NCBI GenBank assembly: GCA_963665545.2
Contig: CAXXKZ010000004.1
Location: 434,001-498,000 of the forward strand
Length of the DNA: 64,000 nt
Direction: 5' to 3'
Source of the DNA: G963665545 sp963665545
GTDB lineage: Bacteria; Pseudomonadota; Gammaproteobacteria; Xanthomonadales; SZUA-36
Below, piece by piece: positions 36,109 through 45,379 of this stretch. The notes beneath the pieces are model-generated. The model was given only the letters and a program-made list of their open reading frames with translations, made no database searches and was not told where the DNA came from. The first letter of the stretch is position 1. Each line of letters opens with the position of its first letter. Both the position numbers and the translations under genes were made by a program.

Positions 36109-38217
36109 CTACTTGGCCAGGACCCTGTATTGTGCAAGGGTTGCCTCGATACGCTCGTTGGTGACGACGCTGGTTATCTTCTCAAGAAGGACGATGGCCG
36201 CGGCATAATCTTCCTGCGCGCCCGCCAATCGGGCCTCTGACAGCATCGCGTACAGGCGGTCGATGTCGGTTTCCGCCGTGGTTGCGGCTAATTGGGCCAG
36301 TTCCCTGCCGCGGACAAGCGCGATCTTCTGTTCCAGGCACCAATCGGCCAGCGAACGGAGGGCCGCGCTGTCTTCCCTCCAACCCTGCGGCATGATGCTC
36401 TCGCGAAGCGCGAAGGCCGCATTCTCGTCTCCTTCGACCTTGGCAAGATAGACCGCCGTGTGTTCGACGAATAGAGGCCTGCTTGATGGCAGCAGCACCC
36501 CGACATCAAGTTCGGCCACCTTGCGCAGATAGCTCACCTGTTCTTTTCCACAGCCGCGAGCCGCGAGGGGGCCAAGAATCTGGGAAAGGATGCCCAGCGT
36601 AAGGTCAGGTGCACCACGATTAATCGCGAGCCACTTCTCGGCGACTGGATTCAATTCCGCACAATGGGTCTCGCCTGTATAAAGCAGGTTGATATGGGTC
36701 AAGAACAGTAAGGACGTGTCCCGGGCGTTTGGCGCGGGCCGTTCCAGCCATTGCCGCGCAGTTGCGAATTGGCCTTTGGAGAAGTGATAGCCCCCCAACG
36801 CCGTTTGACATTCCGGGGTCGGGCGGTCGGTGCAGGCTTCCCGCATGGCATTGAGGGCCCCGTCGCGTCGTTCATTGGGGTTGGTCAGGTCCTTGTCCCG
36901 CTCGACCTCGGCCATCAGTCGTTCGAGTGCTTCGCGGTCGAGGATCCTGCCCTTGTGCAGGACAGCGTCTATTTCGCGGATGGCGCCAATATCCACAAGG
37001 GGATTGCTGCGCAACAGGACCATTGAGGCGGGGGAACCGGGCTCGATGACGCCGGACAAGCCGAAATGGCGCGCCGGGTGAGTCGTGGCGGCTTGCAGGG
37101 CTGCGGCCGGTGTGAGCCCGGCCTGCCCGGCCAGTAGTTCAAGCTCATCGTGTAGTGCAGAACCGGGGAATGTCAGAGGCACGCCGTAATCCGTGCCCGC
37201 CAGGATCGGCACACCGGCCTGGTGCATCGCCAACAGGATTTCCAGTGAGCGCTCGCGCATGGCGGCCCAGGGAAGTGGGCCCGCATCATCGGCGGCGGCT
37301 GTGCGCCACGACTCGAGCATCGCCGTTGAGAGGTAGGCGTAGCGTGGATCAGGGGTCTCGATACGGGCCAGCAATTCTGCGGGTGATAGACCCAGACTGT
37401 TGCTGGCAATCAGGGTTGGCGTCAGGTAAGCACCCGAACTCAGAAATGCGCCAATGGTGCGCTCAACCGTCGCCGCATCGGCGTCCTTGCCTGGAAGCGT
37501 CATCATAAACGGGATGTGCTCAAAGGAATTCATCCCGAGCAAAGCCGCTTCATCAATGGCGACAACAATCGGCTCATGGCCGGCTACCGTGAGCCCGTGC
37601 GACCGAGCGGCCTCCATGATTGCTCGAAATGTTGCCGCGTCTGTGACGTTTCTGATCTTGATCAGATCCGCGCCCCATTGGCGGGCAAGCGCGACGATGG
37701 AATAGGCCTCTGCAGGGTTGTCGACCGGGACGCGATGTTCGAGCGGACGAGATTCACTGCGCCTGCGCATCAACCAGCCGCGGTCTTCCAGTATTGGTCC
37801 GGCAAAGCGAATGTCCGGCCCAATCAGTTCGCCGTTCTCGATGCGGCGCCTGAGCGTCGCCATCCGGAATGGATCACCCCCCATGTCTCGCACCGCAGTG
37901 ACGCCATGGGCGACCATCATCGACAGGTCCGTTGGTGATGCCGTATTGATATGCACATGCATATCCCACAAGCCCGGGATCAGGTAACGTCCTTCAGCCT
38001 CGACAATGGTGGCGTTTTCCGCCAGGTCGAGGCTACCCACCGGACCCACTGCTGAAATGCGGCCGCCCTCAATGACGACCGTCTGAGACGCCCTGATGTC
38101 GTTGCGGTCTGGATCGACGATGTGCACGTCTCGCAACACGATGGTGCCACCATAGGCGGGAGCGGCAATCAGCGCCCCGGCGATAAAGGCCAGTGCATAG
38201 CTGATAAATGGGCGCAT
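36109..38217 (-). CDS. Secreted amidohydrolase with long helical C-terminal extension
   Basis: About 702 residues from ATG 38217, where a signal peptide begins (MRPFISYALAFIAGALIAAPAYG); the frame opens 45 codons earlier without support. Residues 25-430 are an imidazolonepropionase/prolidase-like amidohydrolase: LIPGLWDMHVHINT (metal HxH), DLIKIRNV (the Lys position), VAGHEP and FEHIPF (His ligands) and AGTDYGVPL (metal Asp). Residues 440-700 are a helical tail that looks like degenerate TPRs (GGYHFSKGQFATARQWL, AGAQEDYAAAIVLLEKI). The pairing suggests a protein-protein role or a subunit scaffold. Likely periplasmic peptidase or lactonase; substrate unknown. Confidence 0.82.
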   Translation of the reverse strand: MRPFISYALAFIAGALIAAPAYGGTIVLRDVHIVDPDRNDIRASQTVVIEGGRISAVGPVGSLDLAENATIVEAEGRYLIPGLWDMHVHINTASPTDLSMMVAHGVTAVRDMGGDPFRMATLRRRIENGELIGPDIRFAGPILEDRGWLMRRRSESRPLEHRVPVDNPAEAYSIVALARQWGADLIKIRNVTDAATFRAIMEAARSHGLTVAGHEPIVVAIDEAALLGMNSFEHIPFMMTLPGKDADAATVERTIGAFLSSGAYLTPTLIASNSLGLSPAELLARIETPDPRYAYLSTAMLESWRTAAADDAGPLPWAAMRERSLEILLAMHQAGVPILAGTDYGVPLTFPGSALHDELELLAGQAGLTPAAALQAATTHPARHFGLSGVIEPGSPASMVLLRSNPLVDIGAIREIDAVLHKGRILDREALERLMAEVERDKDLTNPNERRDGALNAMREACTDRPTPECQTALGGYHFSKGQFATARQWLERPAPNARDTSLLFLTHINLLYTGETHCAELNPVAEKWLAINRGAPDLTLGILSQILGPLAARGCGKEQVSYLRKVAELDVGVLLPSSRPLFVEHTAVYLAKVEGDENAAFALRESIMPQGWREDSAALRSLADWCLEQKIALVRGRELAQLAATTAETDIDRLYAMLSEARLAGAQEDYAAAIVLLEKITSVVTNERIEATLAQYRVLAK

Positions 38218-38350
38218 ATTTATTTCTCGAGGAGCATCGCTTCTCATTGTATTTAAAGACGTCGGAACAGACGAAAAAGTTACCGGCGTTTTAAATGGTG
38301 GGGTCGGTGGGGTGTCAGTGACGTAGAATTCCACTATCAGCGGAGTGGCC

Positions 38351-40126
38351 ATGACCGATCAGAACATCCTTTTCACAATACTTTTCTTCGTTTTCGTCTT
38401 TCTAATCTGGGGTAGATGGCGGTATGACCTGGTGGCATTTTCCGCCTTGCTCATTGCGGCGGCCACCGGGGTCATACCTGCAAATAAGGTTTTCTCTGGC
38501 TTTGGGCATCCCGCCGTTGTCGTCATAGCACTGGTGCTCATCGTGAGCCGTGGCTTGTTCAACTCCGGGGTCATCGAACGCCTGTCACGCTACCTGCTCA
38601 AGACTTCAGGCAAGCTGCGCACAGACATCGGCGTTATGGCAGGATTTGCGGCGGTTTTGTCCGCTGTCATGAACAATGTGGCCGCCCTGGCCTTGCTCAT
38701 GCCACTGGACATCCAGGCTGCGACCAAAGCCAAACGAAGCCCGGCCCTTAGCCTCATGCCGCTCTCCTTTGCTTCAATTCTCGGCGGTATGATCACCCTG
38801 ATCGGCACGCCGCCCAACATCGTCATTGCAGAGTACCGGGGCAGCGTAATGGGCGAGCCTTATCGAATGTTCGATTTCACACCGGTGGGTCTTGCCGTGG
38901 CCATCGTGGGCGTGGCCTATGTCGCGCTCATTGGCTGGCGGCTGATCCCGGTGGCGCGTTCTAAGCACAATACTGCCAAGGAGCTTTTCGAACTCGGAGA
39001 CTACGTCTCGGAGGTCAAAGTGCCGGAGGGGTCGAAGGCCATCGGCCAAAAAGTGCGTGAACTCGATGCGGTGGTCAATGAACATGGTTCTGAGATCATC
39101 AGTCTAATCAGGCGTGGTGAGCGCCAGCCGGGCATGGCTCGCCGAATAGAAATCCAAAAAAACGACGTGTTGGTTTTGAGGTCGCCGCCGGGCGGAATTG
39201 AGGGCGTCGGCATACTTGGACTCGAGTATTCGCGCAAAAGCGACACCCAAGCCGGCGTATTCGGCACCGACGATGCGTCTTTGCTGGAAGTCGTGGTGCC
39301 AGAGGGGGCCAGGATAGATGGCCGTTCAGCCTACTCTTTGCGCTTGATGTATCGCCACGGCGTAACGCTGCTGGGCGTATCTCGCCAGGGCGTGCGATTT
39401 ACCCAACGGGTGCGCGAACTGGAAGTCAAAGCGGGCGATATTCTGCTCCTGCTGGGCAGTAGCGAACGTCTGCAGGACATTAGTAGTTGGCTGGGTTGCC
39501 TGCCCCTGGCCGCGCGCGGTCTGCAAGTGACCCAGCGCCAGAAAGCTGGTCTGGCGGTATTGCTGTTTGGATCCGCCGTATTGCTGGCCAGCACGGGCGT
39601 GCTTTACCTGCCCATCGCGCTCGGCATCGCGGTGGTCATGATGGTGCTCACCGGCATCATCCCATTGAGACAACTGTATGAGTCGGTTGAATGGTCTGTC
39701 ATTGTGCTGCTCGGTTCGATGATTCCCATTGGCATTGCCCTGGAAGGAAGCGGGGGCACTGAGTTAATCGCATCTGGAATATTGAATGTGGCCGCAGACC
39801 TTTCACCCACCGCGGTGCTGGTGATCCTGATGGTGGTCACCATGACGCTGTCGGATGTCATGAACAATGTCGCCACCGCGGTGATTGCCGCGCCCATCGC
39901 ATTTAATATGGCCAACACCCTGGGTGTCAGTCCTGACCCCTTCCTGATGGCTGTGGCCGTGGCGGCGAGTTGTGCATTTCTGACCCCAATCGGGCACAAG
40001 AACAACACCCTTATCCTCGGCCCCGGGGGTTATCGCTTCGCCGACTATTGGCGCATGGGTTTGCCGCTGGAGATACTGGTGATTGCCGTTGGCGTGCCGA
40101 TGATCTTGTGGATTTGGCCGCTTTAG
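38351..40126 (+). CDS. SLC13/DASS-type permease with two RCK_C domains
   Basis: About 591 residues from ATG 38351 (GGAG five bases upstream). The transporter is split: helices at 5-205 and 395-590 flank two cytoplasmic TrkA-C/RCK regulatory domains (about 210-290 and 300-380; VRELDAVVNEHGSEIISLIRRGER and LRLMYRHGVTLLGVSRQGVRF). The paired transport motifs are SAVMNNVAALALLMP with TLIGTPPNIVIAEYR, and SDVMNNVATAVIAAP with TPIGHKNNTLILGPGGY. Families with this build carry sulfate, dicarboxylates or other anions with Na+. It is divergent from the amidohydrolase; the starts are about 130 bases apart. Confidence 0.88.
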   Translation: MTDQNILFTILFFVFVFLIWGRWRYDLVAFSALLIAAATGVIPANKVFSGFGHPAVVVIALVLIVSRGLFNSGVIERLSRYLLKTSGKLRTDIGVMAGFAAVLSAVMNNVAALALLMPLDIQAATKAKRSPALSLMPLSFASILGGMITLIGTPPNIVIAEYRGSVMGEPYRMFDFTPVGLAVAIVGVAYVALIGWRLIPVARSKHNTAKELFELGDYVSEVKVPEGSKAIGQKVRELDAVVNEHGSEIISLIRRGERQPGMARRIEIQKNDVLVLRSPPGGIEGVGILGLEYSRKSDTQAGVFGTDDASLLEVVVPEGARIDGRSAYSLRLMYRHGVTLLGVSRQGVRFTQRVRELEVKAGDILLLLGSSERLQDISSWLGCLPLAARGLQVTQRQKAGLAVLLFGSAVLLASTGVLYLPIALGIAVVMMVLTGIIPLRQLYESVEWSVIVLLGSMIPIGIALEGSGGTELIASGILNVAADLSPTAVLVILMVVTMTLSDVMNNVATAVIAAPIAFNMANTLGVSPDPFLMAVAVAASCAFLTPIGHKNNTLILGPGGYRFADYWRMGLPLEILVIAVGVPMILWIWPL

Positions 40127-40164
40127 ACTGCAAGGCGCATCGCGCAGGCAATGGTGGGGCCCTT

Positions 40165-40310
40165 CGGAGCCGCAGGCCACCCGCCGGCCCTGGTTGGGTA
40201 AGTCGAGCATAGCGAGCGGTACCAGAGGGGCCAGGCGCCTTTTGTATGCCGTCAAGCACAGCCGCCTTCCGCCGAAGGCGGGAGCAGGGAAGCGAGACTC
40301 CTTAATGTTC
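40165..40310 (-). repeat. Dispersed repeat copy B (related to 14.94 kb copy)
   Basis: Between the converging SLC13 and asparagine synthetase genes. The reverse complement of about 40170-40226 matches the 14.94 kb repeat, and AAGGAGTCTCGCTT recurs at the other end of this stretch, so the 14.94 kb copy looks like a shortened version. Confidence 0.65.
40262..40281. terminator. Hairpin CCGCCTTC-CGCC-GAAGGCGG between convergent genes
   Basis: A perfect 8-base stem with a 4-base loop placed between the stops of two converging genes. It has no U-run on either side, so it may only slow transcription or protect message ends. Confidence 0.45.
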
Positions 40311-42237
40311 AGGCAGACATCTTGAAAGCCTCATTGAGCATCGAGGTACTGATCACCCGGTGGATCTGAATCTCAAGTGAAAAGCGATTTTCAGGCGGGG
40401 CACTGGACAATTCGTCCAGCAGCGCACGCGCGGCCTTCGGGTCAAATACGGGTTGATTATCCAACGCTTCGGAATGCATGACCTCCTCAAACAAGCGCCA
40501 CATCGGTGCGTGGGCGGATTTGGAGGGCGGCGTGGTAAAGGGGTGCTTCTCACGGTTGTAGACGGGCTCGATCACCACATCCCTGATCGCCTCGCGCAGC
40601 ACGTGTTTTTCCCGCATACCCCTAATTTTCATGTTAATCGGGATTTTTGCTGCGTATTCCGCGACTCTGTGATCCAGAAACGGCACCCTGCCCTCGATGG
40701 AGTGGGCCATTTCCATGCGGTCACCCAGCAGAGTCAGCACATAGTTGGGCAAGACCACCTTGGACCAGATATACAGCGATTGATTGAGAGGATCGCGCCC
40801 GGCCACCCGCTCATGAATGGGCAGCCGGTTCAAAGAAGACTCGAATGGATCAATGCCGGCCACCCGGTCGAGAAAGTCGCGTCTGAACAGCTTGCGCGTT
40901 GAGATGCCCATCTGTGCAAAACTAAGTATTGCCGACGGCACCCAGCCGAGACGCCGCTGCACCGAGGCCAGTTCCGCCGGAGGCGCAGCATCATGTGTCA
41001 TGAGGTCGCCGGTGGCCTTGTTCGATTCGCGCATGTCCGCCAGTAACTGTTGCATGATCACCGGATCCTGCTGCTCGCTGTTATAGAGCAAGACGTCGCG
41101 ACGAAACGGTGGATAGCCGCCCAGAATCTCATCGGCACCCTCACCGGTAAAAACCACCTTGATACCGGCATCACGCACGGCCTTGCTGAGCATGTACTTG
41201 GCCACGCCATGGGCGTTGATGAAGGTCGTCTCTGCCGCCCGGACGGAATCGCGGTACTCGTCAGCCAATTGCTGCTCGGTCACCGGCACCGGGTGATAGG
41301 TGGCGCCAACAAACGCGGCCTGCTGCTTGGCCAGGTGCGATTCATCGTACAGTTCATCATCAAAAGTCAGCGTGTAGGCTCGAATGGGCTTACTCATCTG
41401 CTGTTGCGCCAACCCCAGCACACCGCATGAATCAATGCCGCCACTGAGGTAGGAAGCAACCTCGACATCCGCGATCAGCCGCTCTTTGACCGCATCGTCA
41501 AGCACCTCGCGAAATCCCGCTACAATTTCCTCTTCGGAACGCTTGTCGCAATTGAGTGCAGCCGCCGTTGGGTAGGCTGTATCCCAATACGGATAAACAG
41601 ACACGTTGCCATCCCGCGCCACAGCATAATGTCCGCCCGGGACGGTATGAATGCCTTTGAACAGGGTGTGCTCATGCGAACGAAAGTGGTAGGACTCCTG
41701 AAACATGGATTCATCGTCCCAGCGGGCGGGCACACCCAGGGCCAACAGCGCCTTGATTTCAGAGGCAAACAGCACGTTGCCCTTGTGAATGGTGTAAAAT
41801 AGGGGTTTGACCCCGAAGCGATCGCGAAAAGCGATCATCACCCGGTTGCGGCGGTCGGCGATAACCCCGGCAAATTCACCACGCAAATGTTGAAAGGCTC
41901 CGCTGCCTTCGCGCAAATACAGATGCAGTGCGATCTCGCTGTCGGAGTCAGTGACAAAACGATAGCCCTGGGCGCGTAGCTGCTGGCGAATCTCCTGGTA
42001 ACCATAGAATTCGCCATTGACGACCAAACGGACATTACCGCTGGCATCGGTCATGGGTTGGGCGCCGTTGTTGAGTCCGATAATGGAAAGGCGGGCATGG
42101 CCCATCGCCCACCGGCCGTCTCCAGATATCCACTGTCCGCGCGCGTCCGGGCCGCGATGGTGCAGGCTGGCCACCGATTCGGCCAGTAAATGGGGGTCAG
42201 CCGATTGCTGAAACAACCCGGCTACAAATCCGCACAT
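40309..42237 (-). CDS. asnB: Asparagine synthase (glutamine-hydrolysing)
   Basis: A 642-residue two-domain enzyme that makes asparagine from aspartate, ATP and glutamine. After Met1, Cys2 is the glutaminase nucleophile (MCGFVAGLFQ); LHHRGPDARGQW and VNGEFYGYQEI complete the Ntn domain. The synthetase half has the ATP loop YLSGGIDSCGVLGL (near 263), FTGEGADEILGGYPPF and RVPFLDHRVAEYAAKIP. Length and motifs fit the AsnB group, including paralogues that work in surface-glycan or metabolite pathways. It stands alone here, so the housekeeping role is only probable. The end faces the SLC13 gene across the repeat. Confidence 0.9.
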   Translation of the reverse strand: MCGFVAGLFQQSADPHLLAESVASLHHRGPDARGQWISGDGRWAMGHARLSIIGLNNGAQPMTDASGNVRLVVNGEFYGYQEIRQQLRAQGYRFVTDSDSEIALHLYLREGSGAFQHLRGEFAGVIADRRNRVMIAFRDRFGVKPLFYTIHKGNVLFASEIKALLALGVPARWDDESMFQESYHFRSHEHTLFKGIHTVPGGHYAVARDGNVSVYPYWDTAYPTAAALNCDKRSEEEIVAGFREVLDDAVKERLIADVEVASYLSGGIDSCGVLGLAQQQMSKPIRAYTLTFDDELYDESHLAKQQAAFVGATYHPVPVTEQQLADEYRDSVRAAETTFINAHGVAKYMLSKAVRDAGIKVVFTGEGADEILGGYPPFRRDVLLYNSEQQDPVIMQQLLADMRESNKATGDLMTHDAAPPAELASVQRRLGWVPSAILSFAQMGISTRKLFRRDFLDRVAGIDPFESSLNRLPIHERVAGRDPLNQSLYIWSKVVLPNYVLTLLGDRMEMAHSIEGRVPFLDHRVAEYAAKIPINMKIRGMREKHVLREAIRDVVIEPVYNREKHPFTTPPSKSAHAPMWRLFEEVMHSEALDNQPVFDPKAARALLDELSSAPPENRFSLEIQIHRVISTSMLNEAFKMSA

Positions 42238-42339
42238 GTACGCGTCTCCAGGGAACGGTCGACAAAAATGCCAACCTAAGCCATCAACCTATGCAAAGCA
42301 TGACCAAAAATCAATCTCCGGCTCAGGGCGTCCGGTAAA

Positions 42340-42888
42340 ATGTGCACGATGTATCAGCAAATCATTGATTACTGGTTTAGCGAGCGGGTGCAAAAGAAGT
42401 GTTGGGGTAAGGACCCTGCCTTTGATCATGAAATCAGGCGGCTTTTTTTTGATCTCTACCAACAGGCCGTAGCCGGCGCGCTGTCGGATTGGCGCAATTC
42501 ACCACTCGGCCGACTGGCCGAAGTCATCGTACTCGACCAATTCCCGCGCAATATGTTTCGCGCCCAGCCCGAGGCTTTTGCGCATGATGCCCTGGCCCGG
42601 GAATGCACCCGAGCGGCAGTCGCCGCTGGCGCCGATGCCTCGTTGAATGTCAGTCAACGGGCTTTCCTGTACATGCCATTAATGCACAGCGAAGAACCGG
42701 CTGACCATGAACTGGCCATGCGGCTTTTCGCCAGCCATCCAGATCTCGCCAATAACCTTCGGTTTGAAATTCGGCACAAAGCCATTATTGACCGATTTGG
42801 CCGTTACCCCCACCGCAATGCGGCGCTTGGGCGGAAATGCACGGATGAGGAACTGGCATTTCTGGAGCAGCCGGGCTCATCGTTCTAG
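42340..42888 (+). CDS. DUF924 family protein
   Basis: A 182-residue all-helical protein of the DUF924 family, a TPR-like fold of unknown role common in proteobacteria. Typical marks are the N-terminal IIDYWFSERVQKKCWGKDPAFDHEIRRLF, LGRLAEVIVLDQFPRNMFR, RAFLYMPLMHSE and the end RFGRYPHRNAALGR. It starts at ATG 42340 or 42349; neither has a strong ribosome binding site. It stands alone on its strand, facing the CDGSH gene. Confidence 0.85.
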   Translation: MCTMYQQIIDYWFSERVQKKCWGKDPAFDHEIRRLFFDLYQQAVAGALSDWRNSPLGRLAEVIVLDQFPRNMFRAQPEAFAHDALARECTRAAVAAGADASLNVSQRAFLYMPLMHSEEPADHELAMRLFASHPDLANNLRFEIRHKAIIDRFGRYPHRNAALGRKCTDEELAFLEQPGSSF

Positions 42889-42894
42889 GGCCTG

Positions 42895-43548
42895 TTAATC
42901 GCTCTTGAATCCGATGCCTTTGTGGCTGCCGTCGCAAAATGGCTTGTTTTTTGACGCGCCACAGCGGCACAGAAAGGCCTTTTCGCCCTTCCAGGCTGCT
43001 CTGCCGGTACTGCTACTGATACTCAAGTTTCCCACCACCATCACCGGGCCATCCGGCACTGGTTTGACCAGCAGCGAACCGCCCTCAGCCTCCAGCCCCG
43101 GACCGTCCTGGCCTACGGCACCTGAATCCTTGAATCCCGCAGATTCATGTGAGTTATCACAAAATGGCTTATTGGCGGACTCACCGCAACGACACAGGGC
43201 TGCCCGAAATCGCGTTCCCGAGGCTTCGTCGCCCACCCCTTCGATGTCGAGCCTGCCCTTGAGATAAATCGGTCCGTTCTGCGAAACGATCGCAGTATTG
43301 TTTTCTGCCCCGGGCACGACGCCTTTGCCGTCTTCAAAAGTAGCGGTGAGTGCCCCGGTCGGGCATCGGAGCACAATATCTGAGATTTCATCATCGTCTG
43401 ACAGATCTGGCTGGCACCAGGGATTGCGCCCGCCTACAAACAGATCACCAGCGGCTTGCCCGCACTCGCCATAGTGAATGCAGAGATTGCCATCCCAATG
43501 CACCTGGGGCTTTTCGCCCGGGTAGGTGTATTTCTCTTGCTTGCTCAT
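42895..43548 (-). CDS. Iron-sulfur protein: Fer4-like plus two CDGSH domains
   Basis: A 217-residue cytoplasmic protein holding three likely clusters. The N-terminal divergent 4Fe-4S mono-cluster domain has CIHYGECG, a third Cys in NPWCQPDL and CPTG. Two CDGSH-type 2Fe-2S sites follow: CRCGESANKPFCDNSH (about 118-133; its loop reads CDNSH) and CRCGASKNKPFCDGSH (about 194-209). The three-Cys one-His ligand set is complete in both. AGGAGG is seven bases before the ATG. A redox or electron-transfer role is likely. It sits 20 bases downstream of the hydrolase-OsmC fusion, hinting at a shared oxidative-stress operon. Confidence 0.9.
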   Translation of the reverse strand: MSKQEKYTYPGEKPQVHWDGNLCIHYGECGQAAGDLFVGGRNPWCQPDLSDDDEISDIVLRCPTGALTATFEDGKGVVPGAENNTAIVSQNGPIYLKGRLDIEGVGDEASGTRFRAALCRCGESANKPFCDNSHESAGFKDSGAVGQDGPGLEAEGGSLLVKPVPDGPVMVVGNLSISSSTGRAAWKGEKAFLCRCGASKNKPFCDGSHKGIGFKSD

Positions 43549-43568
43549 GGGGCGCCTCCTTATGCCGG

Positions 43569-44789
43569 CTAGTCCGCCAATGTGGTCACGACATCAACTT
43601 CCGCGTGCAGGGTCCGGTGAACCGGACAGCGATCCGCAATCTCCAGCAGCCGCCTGCGCTGTTGGTCATCGAGGTCGCCCTGAAGTTGAATCTGTTTTTC
43701 GAATCGGTCGATTTTACCCGTTTTCGTTTCGCAATCGGCACAATCCTCTGCATGAATCTTACCGTGCCGGACGCTCACCTGCACCGAATCCAGTGACAGA
43801 TTTTTGTGTCGCGCATACATGTTCAGGGTCATCACAGTGCAACTTGCAAGCGCCGTAGACAGGTAATCGTAGGGTGTCGGCCCACTGTCTTGACCGCCGT
43901 AGGCTTCCGGCTCGTCGCCCCACTGATGGTGCCCATCCGCGTTGATCGCCACGCGAAACATGTCGCTGGTCCGGCCCCTGACGACTACTGCGCCAGCCTC
44001 ATAAGCCGCTGGCTCCAACTCGTCCATCGCATCATCAATATAGCGAGCTGCCCAGGTGGCCAATACTTTGCCCGCATAACGTGAATCTTCTTCCCTGCTC
44101 ATCAGGTGATCTGATTGGTCCAGAGTGATGAAACTCTTGGGGTGCAGGGCAGCGGCAAATATGTTGCCCGCTTCTTCAATCAGCACCAGTTCGTCAATCG
44201 GCGAATGCATGACCAACAGCGCGCGGCGCAGAGTTCGAATTCCATCCCTGACGGACTGAGAGCGCACATCGTCGAGAAAATCACTGCGTATTGAAAATGG
44301 GCGACCGGCCAAAGAAACTCTTGCCTCACCCTGCTGTTCGATGGTTTGAATATCGTCCTGCAGCAAGTGCAGCACATGGTCGGCATCTGCTGGCGCGCCG
44401 ATGGTGGCTACCGCCTTGACCGATGGCAACTGTGAGGCGGCCGCCAGGCAGGCTGTGCCGCCAAGGGAATGGCCAACCAAAACATCAGGTGCTTGATGCT
44501 CGTCGCCGAGAAACTGCGCCGCCGTGATGAGGTCCTGAACATTACTGGAAAAGTGAGTATCGACAAATTCTCCCTCGCTCTCACCCAGACCGGTAAAATC
44601 GAAGCGCAAAACGGCTATGCCCTCTTCACACAGTGAGTCTGCAATGTTTATCGCCGCTTTTATGTTCTTGGTGCAGGTGAAACAGTGAGCAAACAACGCC
44701 CAGGCCCGGGGCCGGCCGGCATCGGGCCTGTGGATCACGCCAGAGAGTTGATAGCCGTTCTCAGATTGAAATTTAACCTTGTCCTGCAT
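43569..44789 (-). CDS. Alpha/beta hydrolase-OsmC fusion protein
   Basis: About 406 residues from ATG 44789, with AAGGA upstream. Residues 1-255 are an alpha/beta hydrolase: WALFAHCFTCTKN, VLRFDFTGLGESEG, the nucleophile in VLVGHSLGGTACLA, and the His in DQSDHLMSREED. Residues 270-405 are an OsmC/Ohr-type peroxidase domain: PYDYLSTALASCTVMTLNMYARHK holds the first reactive Cys, and DRCPVHRTL the second. OsmC proteins reduce organic peroxides. Such fusions may cleave an acyl peroxide or ester and then reduce it; the link is inferred. It is followed by the Fe-S protein on the same strand. Confidence 0.9.
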   Translation of the reverse strand: MQDKVKFQSENGYQLSGVIHRPDAGRPRAWALFAHCFTCTKNIKAAINIADSLCEEGIAVLRFDFTGLGESEGEFVDTHFSSNVQDLITAAQFLGDEHQAPDVLVGHSLGGTACLAAASQLPSVKAVATIGAPADADHVLHLLQDDIQTIEQQGEARVSLAGRPFSIRSDFLDDVRSQSVRDGIRTLRRALLVMHSPIDELVLIEEAGNIFAAALHPKSFITLDQSDHLMSREEDSRYAGKVLATWAARYIDDAMDELEPAAYEAGAVVVRGRTSDMFRVAINADGHHQWGDEPEAYGGQDSGPTPYDYLSTALASCTVMTLNMYARHKNLSLDSVQVSVRHGKIHAEDCADCETKTGKIDRFEKQIQLQGDLDDQQRRRLLEIADRCPVHRTLHAEVDVVTTLAD

Positions 44790-44919
44790 GGTTCTTTCCT
44801 TGTTGGCGGTTGACAGACTGCCTTGGCCCACCAGGATACATTCCAATGTGCAATGGCTCTATCACCAAACGCAATAAATCCAGTAAGCGCCCCTCCCAAC
44901 TCCCCACGAAAGATGTAGC

Positions 44920-45354
44920 TTACAAATGATTCGCATACCCGCCCAAATCGTCTTCTCCCGACGACCCATAAGCATCAATTTCAATGACGTTGCGGTCTGG
45001 GTCCCGTATGAATACCGCGGACATGTTTCCAAAGCTGAATGAACCGGTAAGGGCGATGCCTTCGTCGGCGAGAAAATACTTGGCGGCTTCAAGTGAGGTC
45101 ACCGTGAGCGCAAAGTGTGTGATGCCCGGATATTTCTCATCAACGTCCATCAGAATGTTGTCGCCAATGCCTGCATTCGCCGGGCCCAGCAAGTTAATGA
45201 CCACACCACCGGGGTGCTGCATGATCACTGGATGACCTTGCTCGAACCCGACGTCGGATTGGAGGTCAAACCCGAGATTTTGATAAAACGCAATGGAAGC
45301 GGCCTTATCGCTTACCCGGATTCCAATGTGGTTGACACTTTCTATGTTCAGCAT
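44920..45354 (-). CDS. VOC superfamily (glyoxalase-like) protein
   Basis: A 144-residue metal-dependent VOC domain protein. Two beta-alpha-beta-beta-beta repeats are seen: VNHIGIRVSDKAASIAFYQNLGF and ITHFALTVTSLEAAKYFLADEG, closing with VFIRDPDRNVIEIDAYG. His at the start of each repeat and Glu in NVIEID are the usual metal ligands. It could be a glyoxalase, a dioxygenase or a thiol-transfer resistance protein; nothing further can be said. The strand and spacing fit a stress-related group with the OsmC fusion. Confidence 0.85.
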   Translation of the reverse strand: MLNIESVNHIGIRVSDKAASIAFYQNLGFDLQSDVGFEQGHPVIMQHPGGVVINLLGPANAGIGDNILMDVDEKYPGITHFALTVTSLEAAKYFLADEGIALTGSFSFGNMSAVFIRDPDRNVIEIDAYGSSGEDDLGGYANHL

Positions 45355-45379
45355 GGTTCGCTCCGTTATCGGTTCGGTG

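Noticed and set aside
38218..38352. Longer start for the amidohydrolase at 38352
   Set aside because: It would place 45 residues before a clean signal peptide and overlap the SLC13 start.
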